NCBI GenBank assembly: GCA_033063855.1
Contig: CP093830.1
Coordinates: forward strand, 9,858,854 to 9,922,853
Direction: 5' to 3'
DNA length: 64,000 nucleotides
Source of the DNA: Smittia aterrima
Taxonomy: Eukaryota; Arthropoda; Insecta; Diptera; Chironomidae
Shown here: in pieces, positions 36,093 to 45,448 of the stretch
Layout of the letters: every line of letters starts with the position of its first letter
How positions within the stretch are numbered: position 1 is the stretch's first letter
Notes under the pieces: model-generated
Database searches by the model: none
Seen by the model: the letters and a program-made list of their open reading frames with translations, nothing else
Told to the model about the DNA's origin: nothing
Translations under genes and position numbers: made by a program

Positions 36093-36331
36093 ATCTTAGT
36101 TCGATAATCAAATCTAAAGCAAAACTTGATTGATGAAAATTTTGAATTTCTTTCGGTTGAGGACAAATCAGAAAATTAAAATCTAAAATGGAAACTTTTT
36201 TAATTAAAAATAAAATGAAAAACAGAAACAGAAAAGTTTTTAATTGAAAAATGAAGCATTGAAAATTAAAATTTTCTAGCTCTTCAGTTTCCTTAAAATT
36301 GCTACTTTGAGTTTAGACTTTCACTAGAACG

Positions 36332-37423
36332 ATGAAAATTTCGCTCATCGCGTTTTCATTTGTAGTTTCCGTTGGAGGATACACTCGCAACGATTGTTAT
36401 TGCGGCATTTCGAATTCTCAAAGTCGTCGAATCGCGAATGGAGTCATAGCAACGTCACACAAATATCCGTGGATGATTCCGTTGTTCACTGGCAAACATG
36501 TCGCTCATTGTGGAAGTGCTTTGATATCTGATCAGCATGTTCTCACAGCAGCTCATTGCATTTCTATGGAGTAAGAAATTTCATTATTTCTCTTCAATTT
36601 TGATAAATATTTTTTATTTCAGCCCTCGCACAGAAACATTTTGGTCCAAGGTCTATGGAAAAATCAGCGCTCATCATTTAAAAAGTGGAGAAGCTCACAA
36701 ATTTATTTCGGTTCGTGTTCATCCGAAATTCAAATCGTACGATAAGTTTGACGATTATGATCTCGCGATTCTTGCGTTCGATAAACCGTTGAAGCTTTCG
36801 TCGCTCGTTCGACCTGTTTGTGTGCCGATGAAGAGTAAGAGATCTCATTTATTAATATGCCATTCCACGTGAACTTCATTTTAAGGACAGTTGTACGGTG
36901 GCAGTAGAGCTGTCGTTGCCGGATGGGGCACTATTGATCCTGACAAGAAGAAGATGTCAAACTTGTTGAGGGAAGGAGAAATTCAAGTTCTTCACGCAAT
37001 TCAATGTCCAGCTGCGACTTCGCTTCATTATTTGTACAACTTTAAGTCGATGACATGTGCGTTTAGCTCAAAACATGTTGACACTTGTCCGGTTAGTTCA
37101 AAACTCGAAATTGCGTTTGTTTGGTTTTAATCTTTCTCTTCCGAATTTCAGGGAGACTCAGGTGGTGTAAGAAATATTTTCTTTCCATCAAAAATAGTTC
37201 GATCAGAGATTTCTTTTAGCCTCTCTTGATTGAGACAAGTCACTTGCACTTCGAAGTCATCGGAGTCAGTGCATTTGGAGCAAAGTGCGGCGGCAAGTTC
37301 GCGGGAGTTTACTCTGATGTGACGCAATCGTTGCCTTGGGTGTGGAGCGTAATTAATAAAACAGCGGGCGTTTGTCCTAGGCAGCAGCAGAAATTTTATG
37401 AATTGAAATTTGAAATAAAATAA
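36332..37423 (+). CDS. secreted serine protease 5 (atypical subgroup)
   Basis: Secreted S1 protease, 291 residues. Exons: 36332-36570, 36623-36834, 36886-37091, 37152-37166, 37220-37423. The signal peptide follows MKISLIAFSFVVSVGG; the short pro-piece has CYCG and activation at RR-IANG. The triad is His75 (TAAHC), Asp126 (DDYDLAIL) and Ser222. The serine block reads DTCPGDSGG, with Pro at the usual Gln192. GDSGG is an isolated 15-nt exon. The 214-216 segment, normally SWG, reads SAFG. Asp is kept at the S1 base, so cleavage after Lys/Arg is plausible, but the changes near S1-S3 suggest altered specificity. AATAAA (37414-37419) lies inside the final codons, one base before the TAA stop. A TCAGTT initiator-like site at 36285 would give a leader of about 46 nt. 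It is the first of three related proteases (5, 6, 7). Confidence 0.9.
37414..37423 (+). terminator. poly(A) signal within the last codons of protease 5
   Basis: AATAAA at 37414-37419 is part of the codons for the final Glu-Ile-Lys, and the TAA stop follows at 37421-37423. Cleavage 10-30 nt downstream would leave a 3' UTR of only about 10-20 nt. Confidence 0.6.
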
Positions 37424-37900
37424 TTTCAAGTTTGATTAAATCTAAGTTATTTCACTTTAAGTGATTCCTTGCTTACGATCGATGTTGACAGTTTGAAAAT
37501 ATTTGTTTCACTGAGTTTCCTTCACGGTCTCGTGCCGCTAGTTTCTGTTTGTCAAATCTGCGTCTAATAACAAGAATTTAATCGTTGGATGATGTGACAG
37601 AAGACACGCAAGGCTTTTTACATAAATCGACATTACGAAAGTTTTGATTTGAATTCAGAGCATCGACAAAGCGTGAAGTGTTTGTCTCGAAAGTAAATCA
37701 AATTTTAATTTCGATTGAGTTTCTGTTCAACTAGCTCCATCAATCGAAAACTAACGAGAATTGTTTAAAATGAAATTACGTGACGAATTCGAGAAAATTT
37801 TAATAATCGAGCGTGGATAATTCTTCTTCTCCTCGTTGCTCCTAAAAGCTTTCCAGTCCGAATAGTTTCATCGATCGAAACTGTTCAATAATTCAGTGAA
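37424..37900. other. intergenic region between proteases 5 and 6
   Basis: About 480 nt, AT-rich, no open frame worth calling. TCAGTG at 37893-37898 directly before the protease 6 ATG could be an initiator giving an extremely short leader. Confidence 0.4.
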
Positions 37901-39008
37901 ATGCAAGTTTATTTTGTGATAACTTCGTTGCTTTGGCTAAATTTTTCTTCCGCTAAAGTTCGCAATGATTGCGGTTCGTAAATTCCTTTTCAGCTCTTCC
38001 CAATGAAAAAGAATTTTGCATTTAGTTTGCGGTGAATCAAACAGCAAAGGCAATGGACGGATCATTAACGGGAAAATCACAGCGCCTCACAAATATCCTT
38101 GGATGGCTGGAATGTTCACTCCAAATGATTTCATGTGTGGAGGAGCAATCATTGGCGATAGAACAATTTTGACTGCTGGTCATTGCATTTTTTAGTAAGA
38201 TCATCAAAAAAAAATTATTCTCGTCTAACTGTTCTCAACGTTTAGTGTTCAAAATCCTTACGAGACTTATTGGGTTTTGGGAATGCACGATCAAAAGTCG
38301 AAAGACGGCGATTCCTATGAAGTTGCTCATGTAGAGCTTCATCCAAAGTTTAAGAATCTCACGGTCTACGATGATTACGATATGGCGTTAGTCACTCTAA
38401 AGAAGAAAATAAGATTCGGCGCTAATGTCAGACCAATTTGCCTTCCGGGTCCATTCGATGATTTCACTGGACAAGCAGGAATCGTCGCGGGCTGGTAGAC
38501 AAATTAAATTGTTGAATTTCCGAAAATTGAACGAAAACTTGTTTCAGGGGAAGAATGGAAGAGACGCAAGCGACCTCAATGTCAAAGTTTTTACAGGAAG
38601 CGAGAATTCGAGTGAGACGAAACGAAGAGTGTCGACTTCAAACAGCGCGACTTTTAAAGTTTAACGCAGATTCGATGATTTGCGGTTACGAACCGAAAAA
38701 AGACGCTTGTCAGGGAGATTCCGGTGGAGTAAGTCAAATCGCGATTTTCGAGATTCGATGAAGAAATAAAATTTCCTTTCAAGCCTTTCTTCATCGAGAC
38801 ACATCCGAATCGCTACGAAATATTCGGCGTTGTCTCATTTGGTGATGGCTGTGGAAGAACTTTTCCAGGAATCTACAGTCGCTTAGCCGACCCAAACACA
38901 CTTAATTGGATAAGAAATTACATCAAACGATGGAGAGGCGACACTTGCGCTGATCCTGTAAAAATGCAACCGCCAAAAGGATTCTTGGGATCCTTCTTCC
39001 AAGGATAA
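37901..39008 (+). CDS. secreted serine protease 6 (atypical subgroup)
   Basis: Secreted S1 protease, 298 residues. Exons: 37901-37973, 38026-38194, 38246-38494, 38548-38728, 38784-39008. The signal peptide follows MQVYFVITSLLWLNFSSA; the pro-piece is short with DCVCG and activation at GR-IING. The triad is His77, Asp126 (DDYDMALV) and Ser222. TAAHC is TAGHC, and SWG is SFG (VVSFGDGC), so Trp215 is Phe. Asp is kept at the S1 base (DACQGDSGG). The intron after exon 3 has a weak donor (TG-gtagac), as does the matching intron of protease 7. The C-terminal 35 residues are basic and proline-containing. It is a close paralogue of protease 7, from which it is now separated by two elongase genes. AATAAA at 39058 lies 10 nt from the stop of the opposing elongase at 39074. 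Confidence 0.92.
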
Positions 39009-39073
39009 GAAATTTACCGAAACATTTTATTCAAACTAATTTGATTTATTAGATTTCAATAAATGTGGAAGAC

Positions 39074-39911
39074 CTATTTGGTTTTCTCTTTTCTCTTCAT
39101 GACATAAGTTTGAACATAAAAGTTAATGAACAGAGCAACCAACGCAGCGACTGAAGGAGTAAGGAGCATGTAGTAAACCGGAGCATCACACATCATGTTC
39201 ATCCAGATACTGTGACCGAGTAGAATGAGCAATTGAATTATTTGGAACATTGTCATATGCTTCTTGAACTTTCCAGCAGCTTTCCTTGTCGCTTCGAAAG
39301 ATCCGATGATGAAATAAGCGTACATCACAACATGAACCGCAGAATTCAGGACGATTACGAAACCTCCGTTTTTCTCTAATCCGTATTTTGCGTAAATCCA
39401 CAAGAGAAACGTCACTGCGATGTGATGGAAGACGTGAAGGACTGTCACTTGATTTTGCTTTTTTCGGAGGACGTAAAAGAGCGTTTCGAAGTATTCACTT
39501 AGTCTAAGACCGAGCACTAACATTGAACCTCGAAACCAAAGCTTTTGTGAGTCAGGAATGTTGTCATAGTCTCCCAGATTGTCGTTGTCGCAGGTGTAAG
39601 CGTATTTCAATGTGAATTTATAGATGTGAATGGTGCACACGATATAAAGACATGAATACACTTGAAAGATGTTGTAGCATCGAATGAGATTCTTCAAATC
39701 GTAAGCTTTTCTTTTTTCCATGAACTTTGGAGCAAACTTCAACACGATCAGCAGATAAAGAACCGCCAATCCGATCATCACGCCCGGGCTTTTCATCCAA
39801 AAAAAGGAATCGACGTAAGCATCTATAAAATATTTTAATGAAATAACTTTTCCACTCGAGGATCTTAAACTTTTTCTCACATTTTCCTTTCCATGACATG
39901 AGAGAATCCAT
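39074..39911 (-). CDS. very-long-chain fatty acid elongase (ELOVL) 1
   Basis: Endoplasmic-reticulum membrane 3-ketoacyl-CoA synthase, first step of fatty acid elongation from malonyl-CoA. Exons (minus): 39911-39881 and 39822-39074, giving 259 residues. The 31-nt first exon encodes MDSLMSWKGK. Family landmarks are PKFMEKRKAYDLKN, SEYFETLFYVLRKKQNQVT, the HxxHH box HVFHH (about residues 140-144), NSAVHVVMYAYF, and TMFQIIQLLILLGHS, with about seven hydrophobic segments. The C-terminus MKRKEKTK is a lysine-rich ER-retrieval-type tail. It has the same two-exon structure and MSxxxWKGK start as the elongase at 40245, so the two are tandem duplicates. A TCAGTC initiator-like site lies near 39951. It is convergent with protease 6, with 65 nt between the stops. 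Confidence 0.94.
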
Positions 39912-40244
39912 TTTCAGAAGAACAGAAGCGACCGAGCGAACAAACTAGACTGATGAATATTTTTTTCTCAACTAAAGATATTAACGAACTCAAATGTTGT
40001 CTCACGAAAAATAAAAAAATTCGTCTTCAAAAAAGTTAATGATAGTGCACTCGCTTGTCCGGAAAATGTTTGCTTCGTTTGAGCTAGACGAGATGGGGAA
40101 ATATTTGAATGTAAAGCGAAGGTCACAATGGTTGACAGAAAAAAAGTTTTTAATTCAAAATTCCTAATTTATTTATCAAATATTCGATTACAAGTTTGTT
40201 ATCCTCCGAAATCTTTTCAGTCAAGTTTTGATTCTAAAATAAAT

Positions 40245-41062
40245 TCAATTCATCTTCTTTGAGTAACTTTTTTTGTAGAAATGTAGAAACATTAAAACTA
40301 AGATTGAAATGTTGGCAGCTTGAAAGTAATAAAGTTTAGTTGAGTTGCACGATGAAATAATTCGAATGCAGTGACCGACAAGGAGAATGAGTTGTGTGAT
40401 CTGAGTGATTGTAATCAACTTTTTAACACTCGAAGTCATTGTTCTGAGATCTTCGAAGGAGCTAAAGAAGTAATAAGTGTACATGATCGTGTGAACTGAA
40501 GAGTTAACGAGAATGATGAAGAGCTCATTGAATCCTGCATTGAATTTAAGGAAGGTCCAGAAGAGAGCAACGACAGCGATGTGATGATAGACGTGAAGCA
40601 AGGAAACTTGATTTTGCTTCTTGCGGAGAACGAAGAAAACTGTTTCGAGAAATTCTGATATTCGGAATAGCAAATAGAACCAACCACAAGATCCTAATGT
40701 AACCAATTGTTCAGTTAATTCCTCAGCCGTTCCTTTGGGAATATCAACGCACTTCCATCCAACAGACCAAGTGATTCCGTTTTTCAAGAAAAAGAAAACG
40801 AAAAAAGCTGATCCGAGAAGTTGATAAACATTGTAAGCTCTTGTGATGTTCTTCAAATCAAATGCTTTTCTGTTCTCCATGAACTTCGGTCCAACCTTGA
40901 GAACAACCCAGAGATAAACCGCAAAGATCGAAAGGATCGAGTATGGTGATCCCATCATTGGCCATTGGTCAACAAGAGCGACTAGAAAGAAGAAAATTAA
41001 ACAACTTATCTTTCGATAATAAAGAAAAACTCACACTTCCCTTTCCAGTTGAGAACAGACAT
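40245..41062 (-). CDS. very-long-chain fatty acid elongase (ELOVL) 2
   Basis: Second elongase of the pair, same reaction as its neighbour. Exons (minus): 41062-41035 and 40981-40245, giving 254 residues. The 28-nt first exon encodes MSVLNWKGK, joined by a 53-nt intron to FALVDQWPMMGSPYS. Landmarks are PKFMENRKAFDLKN, SEFLETVFFVLRKKQNQVS, HVYHH (about 139-143), NSSVHTIMYTYYF and ITQITQLILLVGH. The C-terminus KKSYSKKMN is basic. The poly(A) signal on this strand is TTTATT near 40168-40173. The gene starts head-to-head with protease 7; 278 bp separate the two start codons, so a shared promoter region is likely. Sequence divergence from elongase 1 is substantial outside the motifs, so the duplication is not recent; chain-length preference is unknown. 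Confidence 0.94.
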
Positions 41063-41340
41063 TTTCTAAATTGAAAAGAATGAAATTAATTGTTGTAATG
41101 ACGAATTAAATATTTTAAGTTTGTTCCTAAAATATTCAACAAACCTTGAACGTTGAACCAACATTTCGATATCTACTTAAAATGAAAGGCAAATTTTGTT
41201 GAATTTTTTGAAGTGAATCAACTCGATTAAACTTGAGCGAATCCAATTTCTCATGAATGCATCACAAATTAATCAACTTTGCCTTTCATTCTTGAAAATA
41301 AATAATTAAACTGCAAATACTTCATTTCTTACCTGTCAAG

Positions 41341-42701
41341 ATGAAAGTTCCAATTTCTGTTGCAAAACTCTTAATTTTATTTGCTATTGCACTTGAAAAA
41401 GTTCGCAGTGAACTTACGAAGAAAAGTGACTGCCGTGAGTTGATTGCAACAACTTAACCGGAAATATTTTAACTCATAAATCACTTATGTTAGTTTGTGG
41501 AGAAGCCAACGTCAACAATGCAGGTCGAATCGTGAATGGCGTTGAGACAACTGCAAACAAATATCCGTGGATGGCCGCGATGTTCAACAGCAAGCAAAAG
41601 TTTATGTGTGGTGGAAGTTTGATCTCAGACAGGAATATCTTAACAGCTGGCCATTGTGTCTTCTAGTAAGTGAAAGAGAAAGGGCGAGTGAGTGTTACGA
41701 TAACCAGAAAAATAAGTCCGCGACATTGAAGAGAAGACTTTCATGTATTGCATCGAGGACAAAGTTTCCCTTCCTTTTCGATTTTGTAACAATTTTTAGG
41801 GCAACCCACTCGATTGATAAGACAAGTTTTGACATTACAGTGGTGATGGTATAACGGCTTCTTGGGTCGTTGGGATTCACGAAATCAATTCGAATGAGGG
41901 AAAGCGATATCTTACATCGAAAGTCGATCTTCATCCAAAGTTTATCAACGGTAGGCTAAGAAAAGTTGTCGACGTTCTTTATTAAACTTTCAATCAACTT
42001 TTAGACTCTTTCTACGATGACTTTGATGTGGCGCTTGTGACCGTTAGAGGGAAAATTGAGTTCAACCACAACGTAAAACCGATTTGCTTGCCAACCGAGG
42101 GAAGTGTCTTCAACAATGTGAACGCAATAGTTTCTGGATGGTAGAATTTCGATAGAAGATTTATAAAGTTTTGAGAAAAAATTATTTCAGGGGAAAACTT
42201 GGCGAAGGAAAGAAATCTAAGTTCCCAACAGGTTTGATGGAAACTCATGTCGTGATTAAGTCAGACGATGACTGTAAGAAAATGACAAAGTCTTTAATTG
42301 ACTTTCATTCCGAATCCATGACTTGTGCTTACGCAAAGAAGACAGACGCTTGTCAGGTGAGAAGTTTATTCCTATGAGAAAACTTTTTGTTTACTCAAAA
42401 TCTTTACTTAGGGCGACTCTGGTGGAGTAAGTTCAAATGATTCAATTCAATCTGTAAAACTATTTAATCTTCCTTAAAGCCTTTGTTCTTTGAGTCAGAA
42501 GCAAATCGTTATGAGGTAGTTGGAACAGTTTCGTTTGGCGATGGATGCGCAAGAGAGTTCCCAGGAATTTACGCGAAGATTGCAACGAAGACGACACTCG
42601 ATTGGATCAAAGCAACGATGGAAAAATCAAAAGCTGAAATCTGTAGTGACCAGCCAAGAATGAGAATGCGATCAAATGCTAAGCGAGTGTTAGCTAAATA
42701 A
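41341..42701 (+). CDS. secreted serine protease 7 (atypical subgroup)
   Basis: Secreted S1 protease, 304 residues. Exons: 41341-41434, 41494-41665, 41841-41950, 42005-42140, 42191-42356, 42412-42426, 42480-42701. The signal peptide follows MKVPISVAKLLILFAIAL; the pro-piece has SDCLCG and activation at GR-IVNG. The triad is His85 (TAGHC), Asp133 (YDDFDVAL) and Ser229. Asp is kept at the S1 base (TDACQ). As in protease 6, Trp215 is Phe (VSFGDGC). The GDSGG block is an isolated 15-nt exon, whereas in protease 6 it is fused to the upstream exon. An extra intron at 41950 is also not in protease 6. The stop codon overlaps the poly(A) signal (AATAAA 42697-42702). A basic C-terminal tail of about 30 residues ends the protein. 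Confidence 0.92.
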
Positions 42702-42702
42702 A
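42697..42702 (+). terminator. poly(A) signal overlapping the stop codon of protease 7
   Basis: AATAAA spans the last Lys codon and the TAA stop (42699-42701). No other canonical signal is closer; a very short 3' UTR is implied. Confidence 0.6.
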
Positions 42703-43298
42703 ATCTTTTGACTTTTCTACACAATCTTTATTATTCAACAAATTTATTTTTTACACAAATTATTGCTCAACAGAATTTTCACGGCGGAAAACTCAGCACA
42801 ATTTATGAGACGGAATTTTTTTATAGCTTCACTTAAGTAGTTTCTTCTTTTTTTCGTTGAACAAACGTCATGCAAAGTCATAGGGGACGAGGAAATGTGG
42901 TGAAGCTTCTTTCACAATGAAGATTGGCATGAGTTAGTCATGCAAGCTCAAAGAACGGCGAGTTGATGCGTTTGCAAATATTTGTTTGTGGAAATTTGGT
43001 ACGAACAATGTAGCGGTTAGTTTCTCAAAGCCAGTGAATCAATGTTGTTGAACACAATTTACTTTTCCCAATCACGCAACCTAATTCGCCCAGCAGTGCT
43101 TTTAAAGCCAAGATCTGAAAAATACCTTTTCTTCTTTTCGTGACGTTTTCTTATTGACTAATTTTATGAATAGCGGTCTCAAGCTTGTGCTTCGGATTTG
43201 CGTTCAACACAAACTCGCTGAGAACGGTTTTCAGAAATGTGATCAGAAAAAATAATTTATCACGCTAATTTTAAAATACATTTAACTGAAAAGCTCCA
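42703..43298. other. intergenic region between convergent genes
   Basis: Roughly 600 nt between the stops of protease 7 and the TGN protein gene. It should hold the latter's 3' UTR. No coding frame is supported. Confidence 0.45.
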
Positions 43299-44776
43299 TT
43301 AATAAATGATGTCCATTGATTTACCGCTCAGACTTTTCTTACTCATGATCGCTTCCTCTAAGTTGCAGTCTAATTTGCTATAAGCCGCTTTCGATCCACC
43401 TCGAGTTCGTTCTCTTGAACCGCGTCGATTTCCACGTCGGCCTTCAAGGAACAGTGCAAGAATCTTTTGCCGATTCTGGTGAAGAATGTAGAAAAGAACG
43501 CAGAGGAACATCATCGCGCAGAGATACGTGAAGAAGTTAGAGTCGGGATCTTCTTCGAAATCGACGATCTCAACTTTCTTATGCGGCACTTCATCGATCA
43601 AAGTTGGATCAGGCTCTTGTTGGATCTTAACGAACGGAACATTATTGTTATCTCTGACCATTTGATCATCTACATCATTGTGGTATTCATCCTCATCTTC
43701 ATAAGGGCTTTTGTCATCTGGATGATCCTTCTCAGTGTCGTCTTCGTTTTCAGGAAGGAACACGTCAGTGTTATCGGGAGCAGCTTTGTTTTCCAGTAAT
43801 CCCTCGTCAGGTTTTTCTTCAATATCAATCTTAACTGCTCCATTGACTTTGGATGTATCTTCAGATTTTGCTGCTTCTTCTGCTTTCACTTCAGCATCTG
43901 CTTTGGCTTGTTCGGCATCATCAGCCGATTGAATCACTGATTTAGCTGTCTCTGACTTCTTTTCAGTCGCTGTGGCTGCAACAGTTGATTGTTCATTTGG
44001 TGACTTTGTGTGTGGTTCAGTTGGAACTAAAGACTTCACATCTTCATTGACCACGACTGGATCTGCAGCAGCTTTCGTTACAGGTTTCTCCTCTGACTTC
44101 TTCAATGTGACGTCACTGCTTTTATTATTTTGCAAAACACTTGCTGCTGGCACTGGTTTAGCAACAACTTTTGTCGTTTCGTTTGACTGAAACTCATTTT
44201 CTACAACTGATAAGAATTAATAAATTTAGTTCTTGTGAAATTCGAAATGTCAATAGCGAACTTACGTTTGGGATTTTCCTGGCTGGCACTTGCGTTGCTC
44301 AGATTCTTGAGGAATGAGTATTGATTCAAGAGGAATTGGCAGAGTGGCAATACCTTCGAATCGTATGTTTGCTTGTCCTCATAAATACAATTATCGCTAC
44401 AAGCAGATTGACCATCGTCTTTCTTTAAAACGTCCTTGAACCAAACCACTTCTTGGAAATTATTTGTTGATTCATCGTTCGCTGGCGTATCCGGAACTAC
44501 TTGTGTTAGAACCTCGCAGAAACCTCCTTCGCTAGACGCGTTTTCTTTTGTAAAATCCAAGCTTCGGTAGTTAAACGACAATGCAACGTCGTACATTGCA
44601 AAGCAAAGAGTCTTCGAGAATTCTCCTGATTTTCTACATTCGGCCACGAATTTGTTTTCTCGTAATTTCTCTAATCTCGCGTCACTCATGATTAACTGGT
44701 ACAATGGACTGACAGTCGTGGGAGCGGATTGCACATTTGCAACGACGCAAAGAATTAAAAACTTCAACAACTTCAT
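43299..44776 (-). CDS. trans-Golgi-network integral membrane protein (TGN38/46-like)
   Basis: Type I membrane protein expected to cycle between trans-Golgi network and cell surface. Exons (minus): 44776-44266 and 44206-43299, giving 472 residues. The Met at 44776 gives a better signal peptide (MKLLKFLILCVVANVQSA) than the in-frame Met at 44806. The N-terminal domain (about 20-180) has conserved-looking Cys (ECRKSGEFSKTLC, ACSDNC). A long low-complexity Ala/Glu/Lys/Asp region follows (about 180-380, highly acidic). One transmembrane segment (FFTYLCAMMFLCVLFYIL) leads to ILHQNRQKILALFLEGRRG and a tail with the tyrosine sorting motif YSKL (Tyr446). The block around and after the membrane segment matches the vertebrate TGOLN2 arrangement, including the YxxL signal; the N-terminal part resembles nothing I can name. 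Family assignment rests mainly on the C-terminal quarter. Confidence 0.8.
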
Positions 44777-45034
44777 TATTTCGAAGCGAATTCTGTTGTG
44801 TTTCACTTTTCAACTGGACCAGAAAATGGCAAAACGGGACTTTTCATTTTCCATTTTATTTCAAGAAAGCTGTGGCTGAAGTTGTCAGCAAATTGGTTTT
44901 TCTTGATTTTGAATAACGTGGCAAACTAAAATATTTTTTCAATAAAATAAATTTATATTAGAGAGAAACCGCGTCCAGATTAAGTTATATAATAAGCATC
45001 CTGCTAATCAGTAATTAGCCAATGCTGTGTCCAG

Positions 45035-45162
45035 AGTAGTATTCATAACTCCTTCAGTTGTCATACTTATTCAAAAAATTTTTTTTGGAGATCTTGACTA
45101 AGTAGACTTTTGTAGAGTGCAAATTTTTCATGAGAATCGAGTTAAATTAAAACTTAAACATG
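45035..45162 (+). repeat. SMYD leader repeat, copy 1
   Basis: Begins ccagagtagtattcataact and ends at the ATG of the broken SMYD copy. It matches the leader before the intact gene at 47454 (47305-47453) with small indels, including the shared block gagttaaattaaaacttaaa. A shorter related leader lies at 45360-45448 before the middle copy. Confidence 0.75.
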
Positions 45163-45306
45163 ATGTCTTTAAGTTACGATTGTGACCAAGGTGTACTTTG
45201 GAAGTTTTTGTTCAGCTATTGTAAGATTGGTGATGTTTCAATGGAGTTTAGCCAAATAAAAAAGAATTCGGAACGCATCAGATTTTTGTTGAATCGCTTT
45301 AAATAA
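45163..45306 (+). pseudogene. truncated SMYD4-like fragment
   Basis: The first 46 or so codons closely match the start of the intact copy at 47454 (shared DCDQ, VLWKFLFSYCKIGDVSMEFS). The frame then meets TAA at 45304, where the neighbours have an Asp/Glu-coding triplet (GAA), and similarity fades over the next 50 nt. Nothing resembling the MYND or SET part follows before the next leader repeat at 45360. This is a 5' remnant of a third tandem copy, broken by a nonsense change and a large deletion. A 47-residue peptide could still be made. Confidence 0.8.
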
Positions 45307-45359
45307 TTAAGACGCGCGCGTATAGAAAGCGTAGGAAGACAGTTAATTGCTGAAATTCT

Positions 45360-45448
45360 CAGATCATGAGTCAGCTTTTGTAGACTTTTGTAGAGAAGAA
45401 ATTTATAATCAAAATCGAGTGAAACAACTAAATTAAAACTTAAACAAG
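45360..45448 (+). repeat. SMYD leader repeat, copy 2
   Basis: Leader of the middle copy. It shares cttttgtagacttttgtaga-type and aattaaaacttaaacaagatg-type blocks with the leaders at 45035 and 47305, in the same order, and has diverged more than those two from each other. Confidence 0.65.
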
